Origin: Gemmatimonadaceae bacterium
Lineage (GTDB): Bacteria > Gemmatimonadota > Gemmatimonadetes > Gemmatimonadales > Gemmatimonadaceae
Direction: 5' to 3'
NCBI GenBank assembly: GCA_036273715.1
Contig: DASUHB010000034.1
Coordinates: 62,001-126,000, forward strand
DNA length: 64,000 nucleotides
Made by a program: the position numbers and the translations under genes. Below are positions 7,742 to 16,652 of this stretch, piece by piece; position 1 is the first letter of the stretch; each line of letters begins with the position of its first letter. The notes beneath the pieces were generated by a model. It saw nothing but the letters and a program-made list of their open reading frames with translations, was not told where the DNA came from and did no database searches.

Positions 7742-10461
7742 CGCGTCCCCGCGCCGGGCTCGTCGGCACGCTCGCCGCGTGCGTCGTCATCCTCGGGGTC
7801 GCCGGCGGCCTGGCCGCCCGCCACACGCGCGAGGTGGCGACGCAGGAACGCTGGATCGCGCACTCGTACCAGGTCAAATCCATGATCAACGCGCTCATCG
7901 TGCAGATGGGCGTCCTCGAAATGGATCACGCACGCCGGGCGTTCTCGGCGCGCGATACGATGCCCGAGCGCCGCGCGCCGCAGGTGATCAAGATCGGCAA
8001 CATTCTCCGCAGCCTCCGCGAGATCACCGCCGACAACCCGTCACAGCAGGTGCGCATCATCCGCCTGGGCCGCCTGATCCGCGCACGCCACGCCCAACTG
8101 GATACCGTGGTGCGTGCTGCCGTCGCGCGCGGCACGCCGAACCGCGCGCTCACCGCCGCCGATACACCGTTGCTCGACTCGATCAACGACATCACGACGG
8201 CGATGCGCGCCGAAGAAGATTCGTTGCTCGTGGTGCGCGTCGCGAGCAGCCGGCGCTCCGTGAACGTCGCGCTGCTGGTGCTCGTGGCGCTCACGCTCAC
8301 GGGGTGTGTCGCGGTCGGCACCGCCGGCACGAGCCTCCTGCGCGAGAACCGCCAGCACCGCGCGGCGCTCGCCGCGCTGGCCGAGAGCGAGGACCGATAT
8401 CGATCGCTCGTCGCCGACGTGCAGGACGTGATCTTCCAGACCGATGCCGACGGCCGCTGGGTGCTCCTCAACCCATCCTGGACGCGCATCACCGGCCTAA
8501 CGGTGAGCGAATGCCTCGGCCGCCACGCCATCGAGCACGTCCATCCGGCCGACGCCGGGACGTTGCTGCGCAGCCTCGGAGATCTGCTCAGCCGCGCCGA
8601 ACAGACCATCGCGCAGCCGTTCCGTCTGCTCGCGCGCGACGGGAGTGTGCGCTGGGTGCAGATGCACGCACGCGCCCATCAGGATGCGAATGGACGTCTG
8701 CTCAGCATGGGCGGCACCCTCAGCGACATCACCGCGCGCATGCAGGTCGAGGAGCGCCAGCGCCGCGACGATGAACGCATGCGGCAGGTGATCGAAGACA
8801 TGCCGGTGGCCGTCGCGATGTTCGACCGCGAGATGCGCTATCTCTTCGCCAGCCGCCAGTGGCGTATCAAGCACAGCTTGCACAAGATCGAGATCGAGGG
8901 CCGCTGTCACTACGATCTCGTCCAGGATGTGAGCGCCGAGGCGAAAGCCGTGCATCGCCGCGCCCTGGGCGGCACCATCGTCCGCCGCGAAGAAGAGCGC
9001 GTCGTTCGCAGCGACGGCGCCGAAGACTGGTTCCGCTGGGAAGTGCGCCCGTGGCTGGAGCAGGACGGCGCGGTAGGCGGCATCATCGTCACCACCGAGC
9101 GTATCACCGAGCGCAAGCGCGCGGAGCAGGAGCGTATGGCCCGGCTCGAGGAGCAGTCGACACGGACGCTGCTCGAGGCCAACGAACAGCGCTACCGCAC
9201 CGTGGCCGAAGCGCTGCCGCAGATCGTGTTCACCGCGCGCCCCGATGGATGCACCGACTACTTCAACCAGAACTGGTATGCGTACACCGGCCTAACGCAG
9301 CAACAGAGCCTCGGCTGGGCGTGGCACGCCGCCGTCCATCCCGACGACGTCGATCGCGTGACGGAACGATGGACGAAGAGCTGCAACGACGGCACCGGCT
9401 ACGAAGTGGAATACCGCTTCCGCCGCGCCAGCGACGACGTCTATCGTTGGCACTTGGGCCGCGCCGTGCCCGTGCGTGACGACGCCGGCCGCATCGTCAA
9501 GTGGATCGGAACCTGTACCGACATCGACGACCGCAAACGCGCCGAAAACGCGCTGCGGCAAGTGCGCGAGCAGCTCGAAGTGCTGGTCGCGGTCCGCACG
9601 AACGAGCTCTCACGCGCCGTCACCGATCTCCAATCCGAAATCGCCGAGCGCTCGCGCATCGAGGATGCGCTGCGCGTCGCCAAGGACTCGGCCGAAGCAG
9701 CCAACCGCGCCAAGAGCGACTTCCTCGCCCGCATGAGTCACGAGCTGCGCACGCCGCTCAACTCCGTGATCGGCTTTTCGAATGTGCTCATCAAGTCGAA
9801 ACGCTCGAACCTCAATGCGCAGGACCGCGAGTACGTCGAGCGCATTTCGTCTAACGGAACGCACCTGCTCGGCCTCATCAACGACCTGCTCGACCTCTCC
9901 AAGATCGAGGCCGGCCGCGGGACCCTCACCCTGTCGACGGTGGACCCGGGAGCGCTCGTCGCGAGCACGCTGGCGCAATTCGACGCCCAGACGCAGGGAC
10001 GCGACGTCGAGCTCATCGCACACGTGCCGTCGGGCGTACTGCCGCTCGAGACGGATGCCCAACGGCTTCGGCAGGTGCTCATCAACCTCGTCGGGAACGC
10101 GCTCAAGTTCACCGCGCAGGGCAGCGTGAGCGTGCACGTCCGCGCGGATCCCGTCAGCTCGCGCGTGACGCGCATCGATGTGATCGACACGGGCATCGGC
10201 ATTCCGGCCGACCGACAGGAAAAAATCTTCGAGGCGTTCGAGCAAGCCGACGTCGGCACCGCCCGCCGATACGGCGGAACGGGACTCGGCCTCGCGATCT
10301 CGCGCGCACTCTGTCAATTGATGGGCTACTCGCTCGATCTGCGCAGCGAGCCCGGCTCCGGGTCCACGTTCAGCATTGTGATGGTGAAACCGTTGAGCGC
10401 GAAAACTCCAGCAGCGTCGTTACCCGCGCTTAGCTCGTCGGCCAATACGGCACTCGTCTAG
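7738..10461 (+). CDS. Membrane sensor histidine kinase with three PAS domains
   Basis: A 907-residue sensor kinase. A first membrane helix (residues about 8-26) and a second (about 178-198) bracket a helical periplasmic region of about 150 residues resembling CHASE3-type sensors. Three PAS/PAC modules follow at about 215-335, 345-460 and 475-615, each ending near an ITERKRAE-like linker. Then come a HisKA domain with the phosphorylated His in MSHELRTPLN (about residue 668) and a HATPase with N box GNALKF, G1 DTGIGIP and G2 GTGLGLAIS. No receiver is attached, which fits the separate receiver and HPt genes just upstream. The GTG start overlaps the preceding stop. The ligand is unknown; PAS domains could sense redox state or small molecules. 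Confidence 0.92.
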   Translation: MTRPRAGLVGTLAACVVILGVAGGLAARHTREVATQERWIAHSYQVKSMINALIVQMGVLEMDHARRAFSARDTMPERRAPQVIKIGNILRSLREITADNPSQQVRIIRLGRLIRARHAQLDTVVRAAVARGTPNRALTAADTPLLDSINDITTAMRAEEDSLLVVRVASSRRSVNVALLVLVALTLTGCVAVGTAGTSLLRENRQHRAALAALAESEDRYRSLVADVQDVIFQTDADGRWVLLNPSWTRITGLTVSECLGRHAIEHVHPADAGTLLRSLGDLLSRAEQTIAQPFRLLARDGSVRWVQMHARAHQDANGRLLSMGGTLSDITARMQVEERQRRDDERMRQVIEDMPVAVAMFDREMRYLFASRQWRIKHSLHKIEIEGRCHYDLVQDVSAEAKAVHRRALGGTIVRREEERVVRSDGAEDWFRWEVRPWLEQDGAVGGIIVTTERITERKRAEQERMARLEEQSTRTLLEANEQRYRTVAEALPQIVFTARPDGCTDYFNQNWYAYTGLTQQQSLGWAWHAAVHPDDVDRVTERWTKSCNDGTGYEVEYRFRRASDDVYRWHLGRAVPVRDDAGRIVKWIGTCTDIDDRKRAENALRQVREQLEVLVAVRTNELSRAVTDLQSEIAERSRIEDALRVAKDSAEAANRAKSDFLARMSHELRTPLNSVIGFSNVLIKSKRSNLNAQDREYVERISSNGTHLLGLINDLLDLSKIEAGRGTLTLSTVDPGALVASTLAQFDAQTQGRDVELIAHVPSGVLPLETDAQRLRQVLINLVGNALKFTAQGSVSVHVRADPVSSRVTRIDVIDTGIGIPADRQEKIFEAFEQADVGTARRYGGTGLGLAISRALCQLMGYSLDLRSEPGSGSTFSIVMVKPLSAKTPAASLPALSSSANTALV

Positions 10462-10558
10462 TCGCATTTAGGGACTTGCGCGGATGAGAAAACGGCGCGT
10501 CTTGCAACGCGCTAGCGGCGCGGATAGACTAGAGGCCCCCGCGCTCGCCATTCCCGCC

Positions 10559-11203
10559 ATGCCCAAACCTGCCCCGCACATTGCTCACCATTTCGTCTTT
10601 CTCGGTGAGCGGCTGTGGCTGGACTTCGTCAACACGGATGATCTTCACCGAGGCGTTCGCACCGATGCGCTGCGCGATTTCGACGCGCTCTTAGGCTGGC
10701 TCGAAGCCGCGTCCGTGCTCGACGCCGAACGTGCGTCCGGCATCCGCCGGCGCGCTCAGCAGCAGCCGGCCGGCGCGACCGCGGCGCTCGCTGATGCACG
10801 GCGCGTGCGATCCGTGTTGCGCTCACTGGCCGAACGCGGCCTTCACGGCAACGACGTTCGACAAACCGCGGTGCGCGAGATCAATCGTGTGTTGGGCCGC
10901 AGCGCGGGCGTGCGACGCCTCGAAAGCCGTGGCGACGGCGAATTCGTCCGCAGCTTCGTGCCGGTGGGTGATGCGTTCGCAGGTTTGATGATTCCAATCG
11001 TGGAATCGGCGGCCGATGCACTCGTGTTGGGCGAGCTGGTACGCGTGCGACGCTGCGCCGACCAACGCTGCCCGCGCGTGTTCTTCGACGGAACCAAGAA
11101 CGGACGACGCCGATGGTGTGACATGTCGTCGTGCGGAAATCGCGCCAAAGCCGCGCGGCACCGCCGCAAACTCACCGAAGATCGGTTGGTCGTCAGCCGT
11201 TAG
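10559..11203 (+). CDS. ABATE/CGNR zinc-finger domain protein
   Basis: A 214-residue protein with an N-terminal ABATE-type region (HFVFLGERLWLDFVNTD) and a C-terminal CGNR zinc finger, in which RCADQRCPRVFFD supplies two Cys and RRWCDMSSCGNRAKAARHR the other two plus the name-giving CGNR. Family members are presumed DNA-binding regulators of stress or small-molecule responses; none of that can be confirmed here. An earlier in-frame ATG at 10484 adds 25 unconserved residues, so ATG 10559 is chosen. A strong hairpin follows the stop. It is convergent with the sigma factor gene. Confidence 0.85.
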   Translation: MPKPAPHIAHHFVFLGERLWLDFVNTDDLHRGVRTDALRDFDALLGWLEAASVLDAERASGIRRRAQQQPAGATAALADARRVRSVLRSLAERGLHGNDVRQTAVREINRVLGRSAGVRRLESRGDGEFVRSFVPVGDAFAGLMIPIVESAADALVLGELVRVRRCADQRCPRVFFDGTKNGRRRWCDMSSCGNRAKAARHRRKLTEDRLVVSR

Positions 11204-11212
11204 AAACGACGA

Positions 11213-11247
11213 GAGCCGGCGTCATGCGCGAAGCGCAACGCCGGCTC
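11213..11247. terminator. Bidirectional terminator-like hairpin
   Basis: Perfect 10-bp arms (GAGCCGGCGT and ACGCCGGCTC) enclose a second 5-bp stem (TGCGC, GCGCA) closed by a GAA triloop. It sits in the 65-bp gap between the convergent CGNR and sigma factor genes. No long T-tract is present, as is usual in GC-rich genomes. Confidence 0.7.
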
Positions 11248-11268
11248 CCATCGAGTGTTCGCTCTTGG

Positions 11269-11943
11269 CTACACGCTCACGGTCTGCGGCCCGCGACCTT
11301 TGATGTAGCCCATCTCGGTTGCGTAGTCGACCAGTTTCTTCTGCAGAATGTGCCGCCCGCGGAAGAGTCGCGACTTCACCGTTCCCTCCGGGACGCCGAG
11401 TATTTCCGCGATTTCCGCGTAGCGCAATCCGTGCACATCGCTGAGCACGACGGCCGTTCGATACTCCTCGGGTAACGCATCGATGGCGCGCGTCACTTCG
11501 TCGTCCACGAACGAATTGTAGAATTGCCCCTCGGGGTCCGCCTCGCCGACGACTTCGTTGCCCGACCAGCCGTCGATTTCCTCGGGCAACGGAAGCTCGC
11601 GCGACGTAACGCGCCTGCGGCGACTCACGAAGACGTGATAGAGAATCGTGAACAGCCACGCGCGGGCATTCGTCCCGAGCCGGTATTGCTCCCAACGCTC
11701 GAGCGCGCGCAACACAGTCTCCGAGACCAGATCTTCAGCCTCGTCGCGCGCATGCGACAACTTGAGCGCGAAACTGAAGAGCGCATCCAGCTGCGTGAGA
11801 ACTTCCGCCTCGAACATTGCGCGTCGCTCGCGCGGATCGGTCGGGGCATTCTCTATTTCGACCGCCGGTGCCGCGGCCTCGGCAGGCCGAGCGCGCAGAG
11901 GAGCCAGGTCCTCGTGCGATTGGTTTCTCTCTTTTGTCATCAT
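11269..11943 (-). CDS. ECF-type sigma-70 family RNA polymerase sigma factor
   Basis: A 224-residue sigma factor with region 2 (LFSFALKLSHARDEAEDLVS, RALERWEQYRLGTNARAWLF) and region 4 (IDALPEEYRTAVVLSDVHG, then YAEIAEILGVPEGTVKSRLF). Such factors direct RNA polymerase to a small regulon. The first 45 residues are a less conserved, charged extension. Its ATGATG start overlaps the stop of the upstream tetR gene, so the repressor and the sigma factor are co-transcribed and probably co-regulated through the palindromic operator upstream of tetR. No anti-sigma factor is adjacent, which makes TetR-controlled abundance the likely on-switch (inference). Confidence 0.92.
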   Translation of the reverse strand: MMTKERNQSHEDLAPLRARPAEAAAPAVEIENAPTDPRERRAMFEAEVLTQLDALFSFALKLSHARDEAEDLVSETVLRALERWEQYRLGTNARAWLFTILYHVFVSRRRRVTSRELPLPEEIDGWSGNEVVGEADPEGQFYNSFVDDEVTRAIDALPEEYRTAVVLSDVHGLRYAEIAEILGVPEGTVKSRLFRGRHILQKKLVDYATEMGYIKGRGPQTVSV

Positions 11944-12602
11944 CGGCCACTCTCCTTCCCCACCGATTGGTCCGTGCCCCCCACCAGATCTCGGACGGCG
12001 CCGGCGTGCCGCTCATCCGCTCGAACATGGGACATCACGAAACGTCTCAGACCGGTTGCCACATCCTCGAGAACGGCGACATCGCGTTTCACGCGCGACA
12101 TGAACAGCGCTCCTTCGAGTGTGGCGACGATAAATCGCGCTAGTGCCTCCGTATCGACATCGTCTATCATCTGCGGCCGTGCTTCCCAGAACAGCGCTTG
12201 CAGCTGCCCAGTCCATCGCTCGAACAGCGCGTCCACGTGCTTGCGGAATCCCTCGTGCTGCTCGGCCATTTCGGTGGCGAGCGCACCGCACGGGCTCACG
12301 CCCTCGCAGCACCCGCGCTCGGCCTGGCTCTCCACGATCCAGTCGATGAATTCGTCTAACCGAGCGAGCGGCGGCAGCATGGGGTCTCGCAGCACCGCGA
12401 GACCGGTCTCGGCGAACACTTCAAACTGGTGCAGCAACACCGCGTAGCCGAGTTCTTCTTTCGACTTGAAGTAGTGATAGAAATGACCTTTCCCGCAGAG
12501 CCCAGCTTCGTGAATGACGTCCTCGACGGACGTCTGCTGGAATCCCTGGCGACCCATCACGGCTGTCGCGGCTTCCACGATCTGTGTTCGGCGATCCTTC
12601 AT
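11940..12602 (-). CDS. TetR/AcrR family transcriptional repressor
   Basis: A 220-residue repressor. The N-terminal helix-turn-helix is clear: AATAVMGRQGFQQTSVEDVI, then EAGLCGKGHFYHYFKSKEEL. The rest is the helical ligand domain with several cysteines (ERGCCEGVSPCGA), which could sense an electrophile or metal, although that is speculation. The gene is first in an operon with the ECF sigma factor, with stop and start overlapping. A promoter whose spacer contains the palindrome GACCGATCGGTC lies directly upstream, and only 8 nt separate its -10 box from the ATG. Autorepression, with a leaderless or near-leaderless transcript, is inferred. Confidence 0.92.
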   Translation of the reverse strand: MKDRRTQIVEAATAVMGRQGFQQTSVEDVIHEAGLCGKGHFYHYFKSKEELGYAVLLHQFEVFAETGLAVLRDPMLPPLARLDEFIDWIVESQAERGCCEGVSPCGALATEMAEQHEGFRKHVDALFERWTGQLQALFWEARPQMIDDVDTEALARFIVATLEGALFMSRVKRDVAVLEDVATGLRRFVMSHVRADERHAGAVRDLVGGTDQSVGKESGR

Positions 12603-12610
12603 GGCGACGT

Positions 12611-12639
12611 ATGATAAGACCGATCGGTCCTAAAAGCAA
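12611..12639 (-). promoter_or_regulatory. tetR promoter with embedded operator palindrome
   Basis: Read on the minus strand: -35 TTGCTT (12639-12634), a 17-nt spacer, then -10 TATCAT (12616-12611). The perfect 12-bp palindrome GACCGATCGGTC at 12618-12629 fills the spacer, the classical position for a TetR-type repressor. Transcription would begin at or next to the A of the start codon. Promoter boxes were identified by eye only. Confidence 0.65.
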
Positions 12640-12737
12640 TGGCTGCGCTACCAGCTTTGTAACGATCTATATGACAACGCATTAGATTATAGTTATCAAA
12701 TCCACTACCGGTCGCTGACTGTTCTCTGACGGTCAGT

Positions 12738-12757
12738 TGTGGACCGCTCGGTCCACA
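12738..12757. promoter_or_regulatory. Second GACCG-N2-CGGTC operator candidate near the GNAT gene
   Basis: TGTGGACCG and CGGTCCACA are 9-bp inverted arms separated by CT. The core GACCG-N2-CGGTC is identical in half-sites and spacing to the palindrome in the tetR promoter 120 bp away. It lies 63 bp upstream of the divergent acetyltransferase gene, suggesting that the same TetR controls both directions. The surrounding 200 bp are notably AT-rich. Confidence 0.6.
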
Positions 12758-12819
12758 CCCGCGGGGACCGGCCGGGGGCGTTATCTTGATCGCCACCCCG
12801 GCTTTGCCCAGAGATCCCG

Positions 12820-13365
12820 ATGGCTACTACTACCGTCACGCGCACGTACCTTGAGCTCACCGAGCCGGGGCAGTTGCGGGCCGCAGATACCGATCCACGG
12901 TTGCAGATCGTGCGCGTGGAATCGTGTCCGCCCTCCTTTTTCCGTTATCTCTACGCCGAAGTTGGGCGGAACCACTACTGGCGAGATCGGTTGGGCTGGA
13001 CCGATGCGCAGATCGTCACGTATCTGGCGGCGCCGACCATCAGCTTGTGGGTGGCATGGCTGGGCGGCGCTCCGGCCGGATACTTCGAGCTGCGTCGCGC
13101 CGAGTCCGGCGACACCGAGATCGTCTACTTCGGGTTGATCCCGGAGCGGACGGGACAGGGCTGGGGGAAGCAGCTGCTCACCGGCGCGGTGCGACAGGCC
13201 TGGTCGGACGGCGCGCGCCGGGTGTGGCTGCACACCTGCACGCTGGACAGTCCGCACGCGCTGCCTAACTACCGGGCGCGTGGCTTCGTGCCGTTCCGCG
13301 AAGAGCGCTACGCGGCCGAGGTCGACGACCCGCCGCCAGAGCCTAACGCAAGGCGCGCCGGCTAA
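12820..13365 (+). CDS. GNAT family N-acetyltransferase
   Basis: A 181-residue GNAT domain protein that transfers acetyl from acetyl-CoA to an amine. The acetyl-CoA loop is seen as ERTGQGWGKQLL after the beta-strand EIVYFGLIP, and the C-terminal part (PNYRARGFVPFREE) is typical. Substrate specificity is not predictable. It is transcribed divergently from the tetR-sigma operon with a matching operator between them, so it may belong to that regulon. Its TAA stop overlaps by three bases the TAG stop of the helicase on the other strand. No clear Shine-Dalgarno sequence precedes the ATG. Confidence 0.88.
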   Translation: MATTTVTRTYLELTEPGQLRAADTDPRLQIVRVESCPPSFFRYLYAEVGRNHYWRDRLGWTDAQIVTYLAAPTISLWVAWLGGAPAGYFELRRAESGDTEIVYFGLIPERTGQGWGKQLLTGAVRQAWSDGARRVWLHTCTLDSPHALPNYRARGFVPFREERYAAEVDDPPPEPNARRAG

Positions 13366-15995
13366 CGGCGGCGCCGGCCGCGGCGATCGTGATGCCGGTT
13401 TCGCGGCACACCGCGGTATCGCTCCCGCCCATCGCCGGCGCGCTCTCCGGGCGACCACGGCAGCTCGAGCAGGTGCTGCAGCTCATCGAGGCTCGCGGCG
13501 CGAACCGCTCCGCGTTGTCCGCGGGTAACCACGAAGCGCACGGGCCGATCGAAGTCGGGCAGCTCCGACGCCGCCAGCGTGCGCGCCATTTTCTCGGGAA
13601 GCCGAAGCCGAACGACGCCGGTCCCGTCCTCCTCGACCTCGTACTCGACGGGCACCTCGTGTCCGCGAATCGTGGTCGACGACGGGAGGGCCATCCAGCG
13701 GGCGCGCTCCTCGGCCGACACGAAGGCCTCGGGATCGAGGCGCAGATCCGCGGCGCGAAACTCCTCCATCGAATGCACGCCGGCGAGCCTGGACTCGTAG
13801 AACGCGGTGAGCTCCTGCAGGCCTAACCGGGGAGTGATGCCGCCCGAGCGCCGATGGACCTCCCGCAGCTCGTCGATGGCGCTCCGGTTCTGCCGCACGG
13901 CGTGGTGGCGCGCCTCGCCGCGAGCCAGAGCGCCGGCCAGGACGTGCCTGGCCTGCGCGGCCAGCGCATCGGGAAACGTGTCCAGCGGCTCGCGCTCGCG
14001 CCCCAACTCGAAACCGTGGTACTGTGTACGCCGCGAGACGGCGAGCGCGGCGCGCTTGCGCTCGGGGTCGTACACCACTTCGGATTCGCCTAACGACGCG
14101 TACCGGCGAATGAGGTCGAGCGAGATCTGCGTGCCCTCAATAGCCGCGCGCGCGGTGCCCGAGCGATCCGCGAAGTAGCGAAGCGAGCCCGCCACCGCGC
14201 CCCAGCTGCCGCACACGCTGCCCTTCGAGACACGCGCCTCTTCGCCCTCGGCGGTCTGCTCGCCGATCACGAGATCGAACGGCATGATGCGCGCGACCAG
14301 ATCGGCGAAGCGCCCGTACACCGCATCGGTGGCCGGCATCATGCGCGACGGCAGCGGCACTCCGATCGCGCGGTAGATGCTCGCCATGCCTAACGCTGCA
14401 TCCTCGATGGCCTTGACCAGCGCCCCGCGCCGCTCGGCCCAGTCGTCGATCCCCTCGCTGAACAGATGCCGGGGGAGCCCGTACACTTCGCCCACGGAAC
14501 CATGACGCCGGTACGCCTCGGCATACAGGTTGTACGCGGTGAGGTGATCGCTGCCCGGCACGATCACGCCCTCGAGATCGCGCTCGTCGCGCGTCATACG
14601 ATGCAGCGACTCGATCGACGCGGCCACGGCGATGTAGGAAATCAAATCGTCGTCCGCGTGGACGAGCAGCTCCGCCCAGGGCCGCTCCACCGGCAGCGCC
14701 TCGACCGATTTGCCGTATGACGTGAGGCGTCCGTTCTCGATGATGCCGCGCCGCTCCAGCCGGGCGACCGCGGCGCGATACGCCGCTCGGTCTAACGGAA
14801 CCGGCAGCTCGAGCTCGTCCGCGCGCACGCCCAGATCGGCGCACGTCAGCGCCACACGCTCCGAATCGCCGGCGAGCTGAAACTCCGGCGCCGTCGGCCG
14901 CAGCGACCGAAACTCGATGTCGCGGTCGCTGAGAATGAACACGCGCCCGCCTGCGACGCGTCCGTGCACGCGCCCCGCCATCTGCAGAATCTCGTTCGCA
15001 CCCAGATGTACGCGCGTGAGCACGTTGCGCCCGTGTTCGATGAGATTCGCGAATCGCGTGTCGTCGATCACGACGGTGTCCAGCCCGCGCACGTTGAGCG
15101 CGCTCTGTCCGGCGGCAGTCATGGCGAGCACGTACGGCTTCCGCACCTCGCCATCCAGAAACGGCCGAATGACTCGGATCGGCTCTCCGCCGTGATAGAA
15201 TGCGCTCTCGATGCGCGACGACCTCCGGTGCACCATGTCCGCGACATCCTCGACGGCAGCCCGCGTCGGCAGAAACACGCCCACACCGCGCCGCTCGCGC
15301 TGCACGCGGGTCAAGAACCGCTCGTCGAGAAACTCGAGTGGATGCCGGTTCATCACGACGACCTTCGCCGCCTTCTCGGGATCGAACGCCTGCACCTCGA
15401 GGACGGCTGCCGAGTCGAGATAGTTCGCGTAAAACGCCGGATCCACCGTCGCTGACAGCCAGATGCTGCGGCACCCCACCCGCTTGCCTAACGCAAGGCA
15501 GAGCTCGAGCTCCGCCGATGTCTGGTGGATTTCATCGACGATGAGCGTATCGCGCTCCAGAATGTCGCCGTCCTGAAACCAGCGCCGAGCGATGCCGGTA
15601 GTAACGATGACGACGTTCCAGGTGGGCGTTTCGGGCGTGGCCTCTCGCTCTCGATTCACCACGCCGACGCGCAAGGCCGTGCCCAAAATAGTCTCGGCCA
15701 TCGTGCGGATCGCGAGCGTCTTTCCGGTGCCCGTCCCGGCGATGATGCCGAATCCCTTGCCCGCGCCCGCCAGGTCCCGGATTTCGGCGCCGTGCTCGCG
15801 CTCGAGCAGCGTCTCGAGATGCAGTCCGATCGCGATCTCGATCGTCTCGCACGCGGCACGTGTGGGAGCGATCACGATCACGCGGCCCGTCGCCGGCTCG
15901 GCCGCGACGAACGCATCGTGATCGGGCGGTAGGCCATGGTCCTGCGGCCGGCGGAATTGCGGTGAATCACTTGCCACGTGCGAAGCTTGTGGCAA
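13362..15995 (-). CDS. DEIH-box superfamily 2 helicase (HrpA/HrpB-like)
   Basis: An 877-residue helicase. Visible motifs in order are Walker A GTGTGKT, motif II DEIH, motif III SAT and motif VI QMAGRVHGR, so both RecA lobes are present. The DEIH form and the long C-terminal region (residues about 400-877) recall DEAH RNA helicases, but the C-terminal half has no domain I recognise. It ends in an Arg/His-rich tail (RNRHHDRRGRRRR) that may bind nucleic acid. Codon 1 at 15995 is followed by a short variable segment before the conserved core. It is convergent with the acetyltransferase, with overlapping stop codons. RNA or DNA as substrate cannot be decided. Confidence 0.82.
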   Translation of the reverse strand: MPQASHVASDSPQFRRPQDHGLPPDHDAFVAAEPATGRVIVIAPTRAACETIEIAIGLHLETLLEREHGAEIRDLAGAGKGFGIIAGTGTGKTLAIRTMAETILGTALRVGVVNREREATPETPTWNVVIVTTGIARRWFQDGDILERDTLIVDEIHQTSAELELCLALGKRVGCRSIWLSATVDPAFYANYLDSAAVLEVQAFDPEKAAKVVVMNRHPLEFLDERFLTRVQRERRGVGVFLPTRAAVEDVADMVHRRSSRIESAFYHGGEPIRVIRPFLDGEVRKPYVLAMTAAGQSALNVRGLDTVVIDDTRFANLIEHGRNVLTRVHLGANEILQMAGRVHGRVAGGRVFILSDRDIEFRSLRPTAPEFQLAGDSERVALTCADLGVRADELELPVPLDRAAYRAAVARLERRGIIENGRLTSYGKSVEALPVERPWAELLVHADDDLISYIAVAASIESLHRMTRDERDLEGVIVPGSDHLTAYNLYAEAYRRHGSVGEVYGLPRHLFSEGIDDWAERRGALVKAIEDAALGMASIYRAIGVPLPSRMMPATDAVYGRFADLVARIMPFDLVIGEQTAEGEEARVSKGSVCGSWGAVAGSLRYFADRSGTARAAIEGTQISLDLIRRYASLGESEVVYDPERKRAALAVSRRTQYHGFELGREREPLDTFPDALAAQARHVLAGALARGEARHHAVRQNRSAIDELREVHRRSGGITPRLGLQELTAFYESRLAGVHSMEEFRAADLRLDPEAFVSAEERARWMALPSSTTIRGHEVPVEYEVEEDGTGVVRLRLPEKMARTLAASELPDFDRPVRFVVTRGQRGAVRAASLDELQHLLELPWSPGERAGDGRERYRGVPRNRHHDRRGRRRR

Positions 15996-16019
15996 GCGCG
16001 AAGCAGAGGGAAGCCGCGC

Positions 16020-16511
16020 CTAGTGAATCCGAATGTGCGACATCGGCGGACCGCTCGGCTTGTGCGGCTTCGGCACTTGCCGAGGCGGCATGCGCGGCGG
16101 CGGCCGCTGCACACGCGGACGCGGTTGATTCGTGTTCGGATCGACCGTGCGCGGCTCGCCCGCTTTTGGATCGTTCGGCTTGGGCTCGTTGCCCTGCGTC
16201 GCGTTAGGAGCCGGCTCGACCGGTTTCGGCGGCTGCTCCACGAGTCGCGGCGCCTGCACCTGACCGCGAGGCGGGCGCAGCTCCTCGCCAAAAATGACCC
16301 GCGCGTTGGACGGGCGCCGGCGAATCGCCGTCGCGCAATCCGTCGGCGCAGGCTGCCGCTCCGCGGGAACGCCGTCGATCCAGATGCGGCACATTCCCGG
16401 CGGCGGCCGGTGCGCGATCACGCTCTGGTCGCCGCTTTTCCCATGCTCCGCCGTCTGCGCGGCAAGCGGCACAGTCAGGGCGAGGAGGAGGGTCAGAGCG
16501 AAGCGGGTCAT
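16020..16511 (-). CDS. Small secreted proline-rich protein with PPGMCRIW motif
   Basis: About 163 residues with a signal peptide (MTRFALTLLLALTVPLAAQ). After it comes a compact conserved motif, RPPPGMCRIWIDGVPAERQ followed by PTDCATA, containing two cysteines that could form a disulfide. I know this motif from periplasmic proteins of unknown function in several phyla. The remaining 90 residues are low-complexity, rich in Pro, Asn and Arg, and probably disordered. ATG 16511 is chosen because the signal peptide begins there; ATG 16526 is also possible. A perfect 16-bp palindrome lies in the upstream gap. No function is assigned. Confidence 0.7.
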   Translation of the reverse strand: MTRFALTLLLALTVPLAAQTAEHGKSGDQSVIAHRPPPGMCRIWIDGVPAERQPAPTDCATAIRRRPSNARVIFGEELRPPRGQVQAPRLVEQPPKPVEPAPNATQGNEPKPNDPKAGEPRTVDPNTNQPRPRVQRPPPRMPPRQVPKPHKPSGPPMSHIRIH

Positions 16512-16652
16512 TGCATCTCCGAACATGCGGGTCTCACGGCCCCTCAGGCCTGCAGGGGCAATGCCATGATTCCCGCGATTCTAATCTAATGTAACGCTAA
16601 GCGACATAACAGCTTACGAATTGGCAGCAGCGGGGTCCGCGAGATGGTGTCC

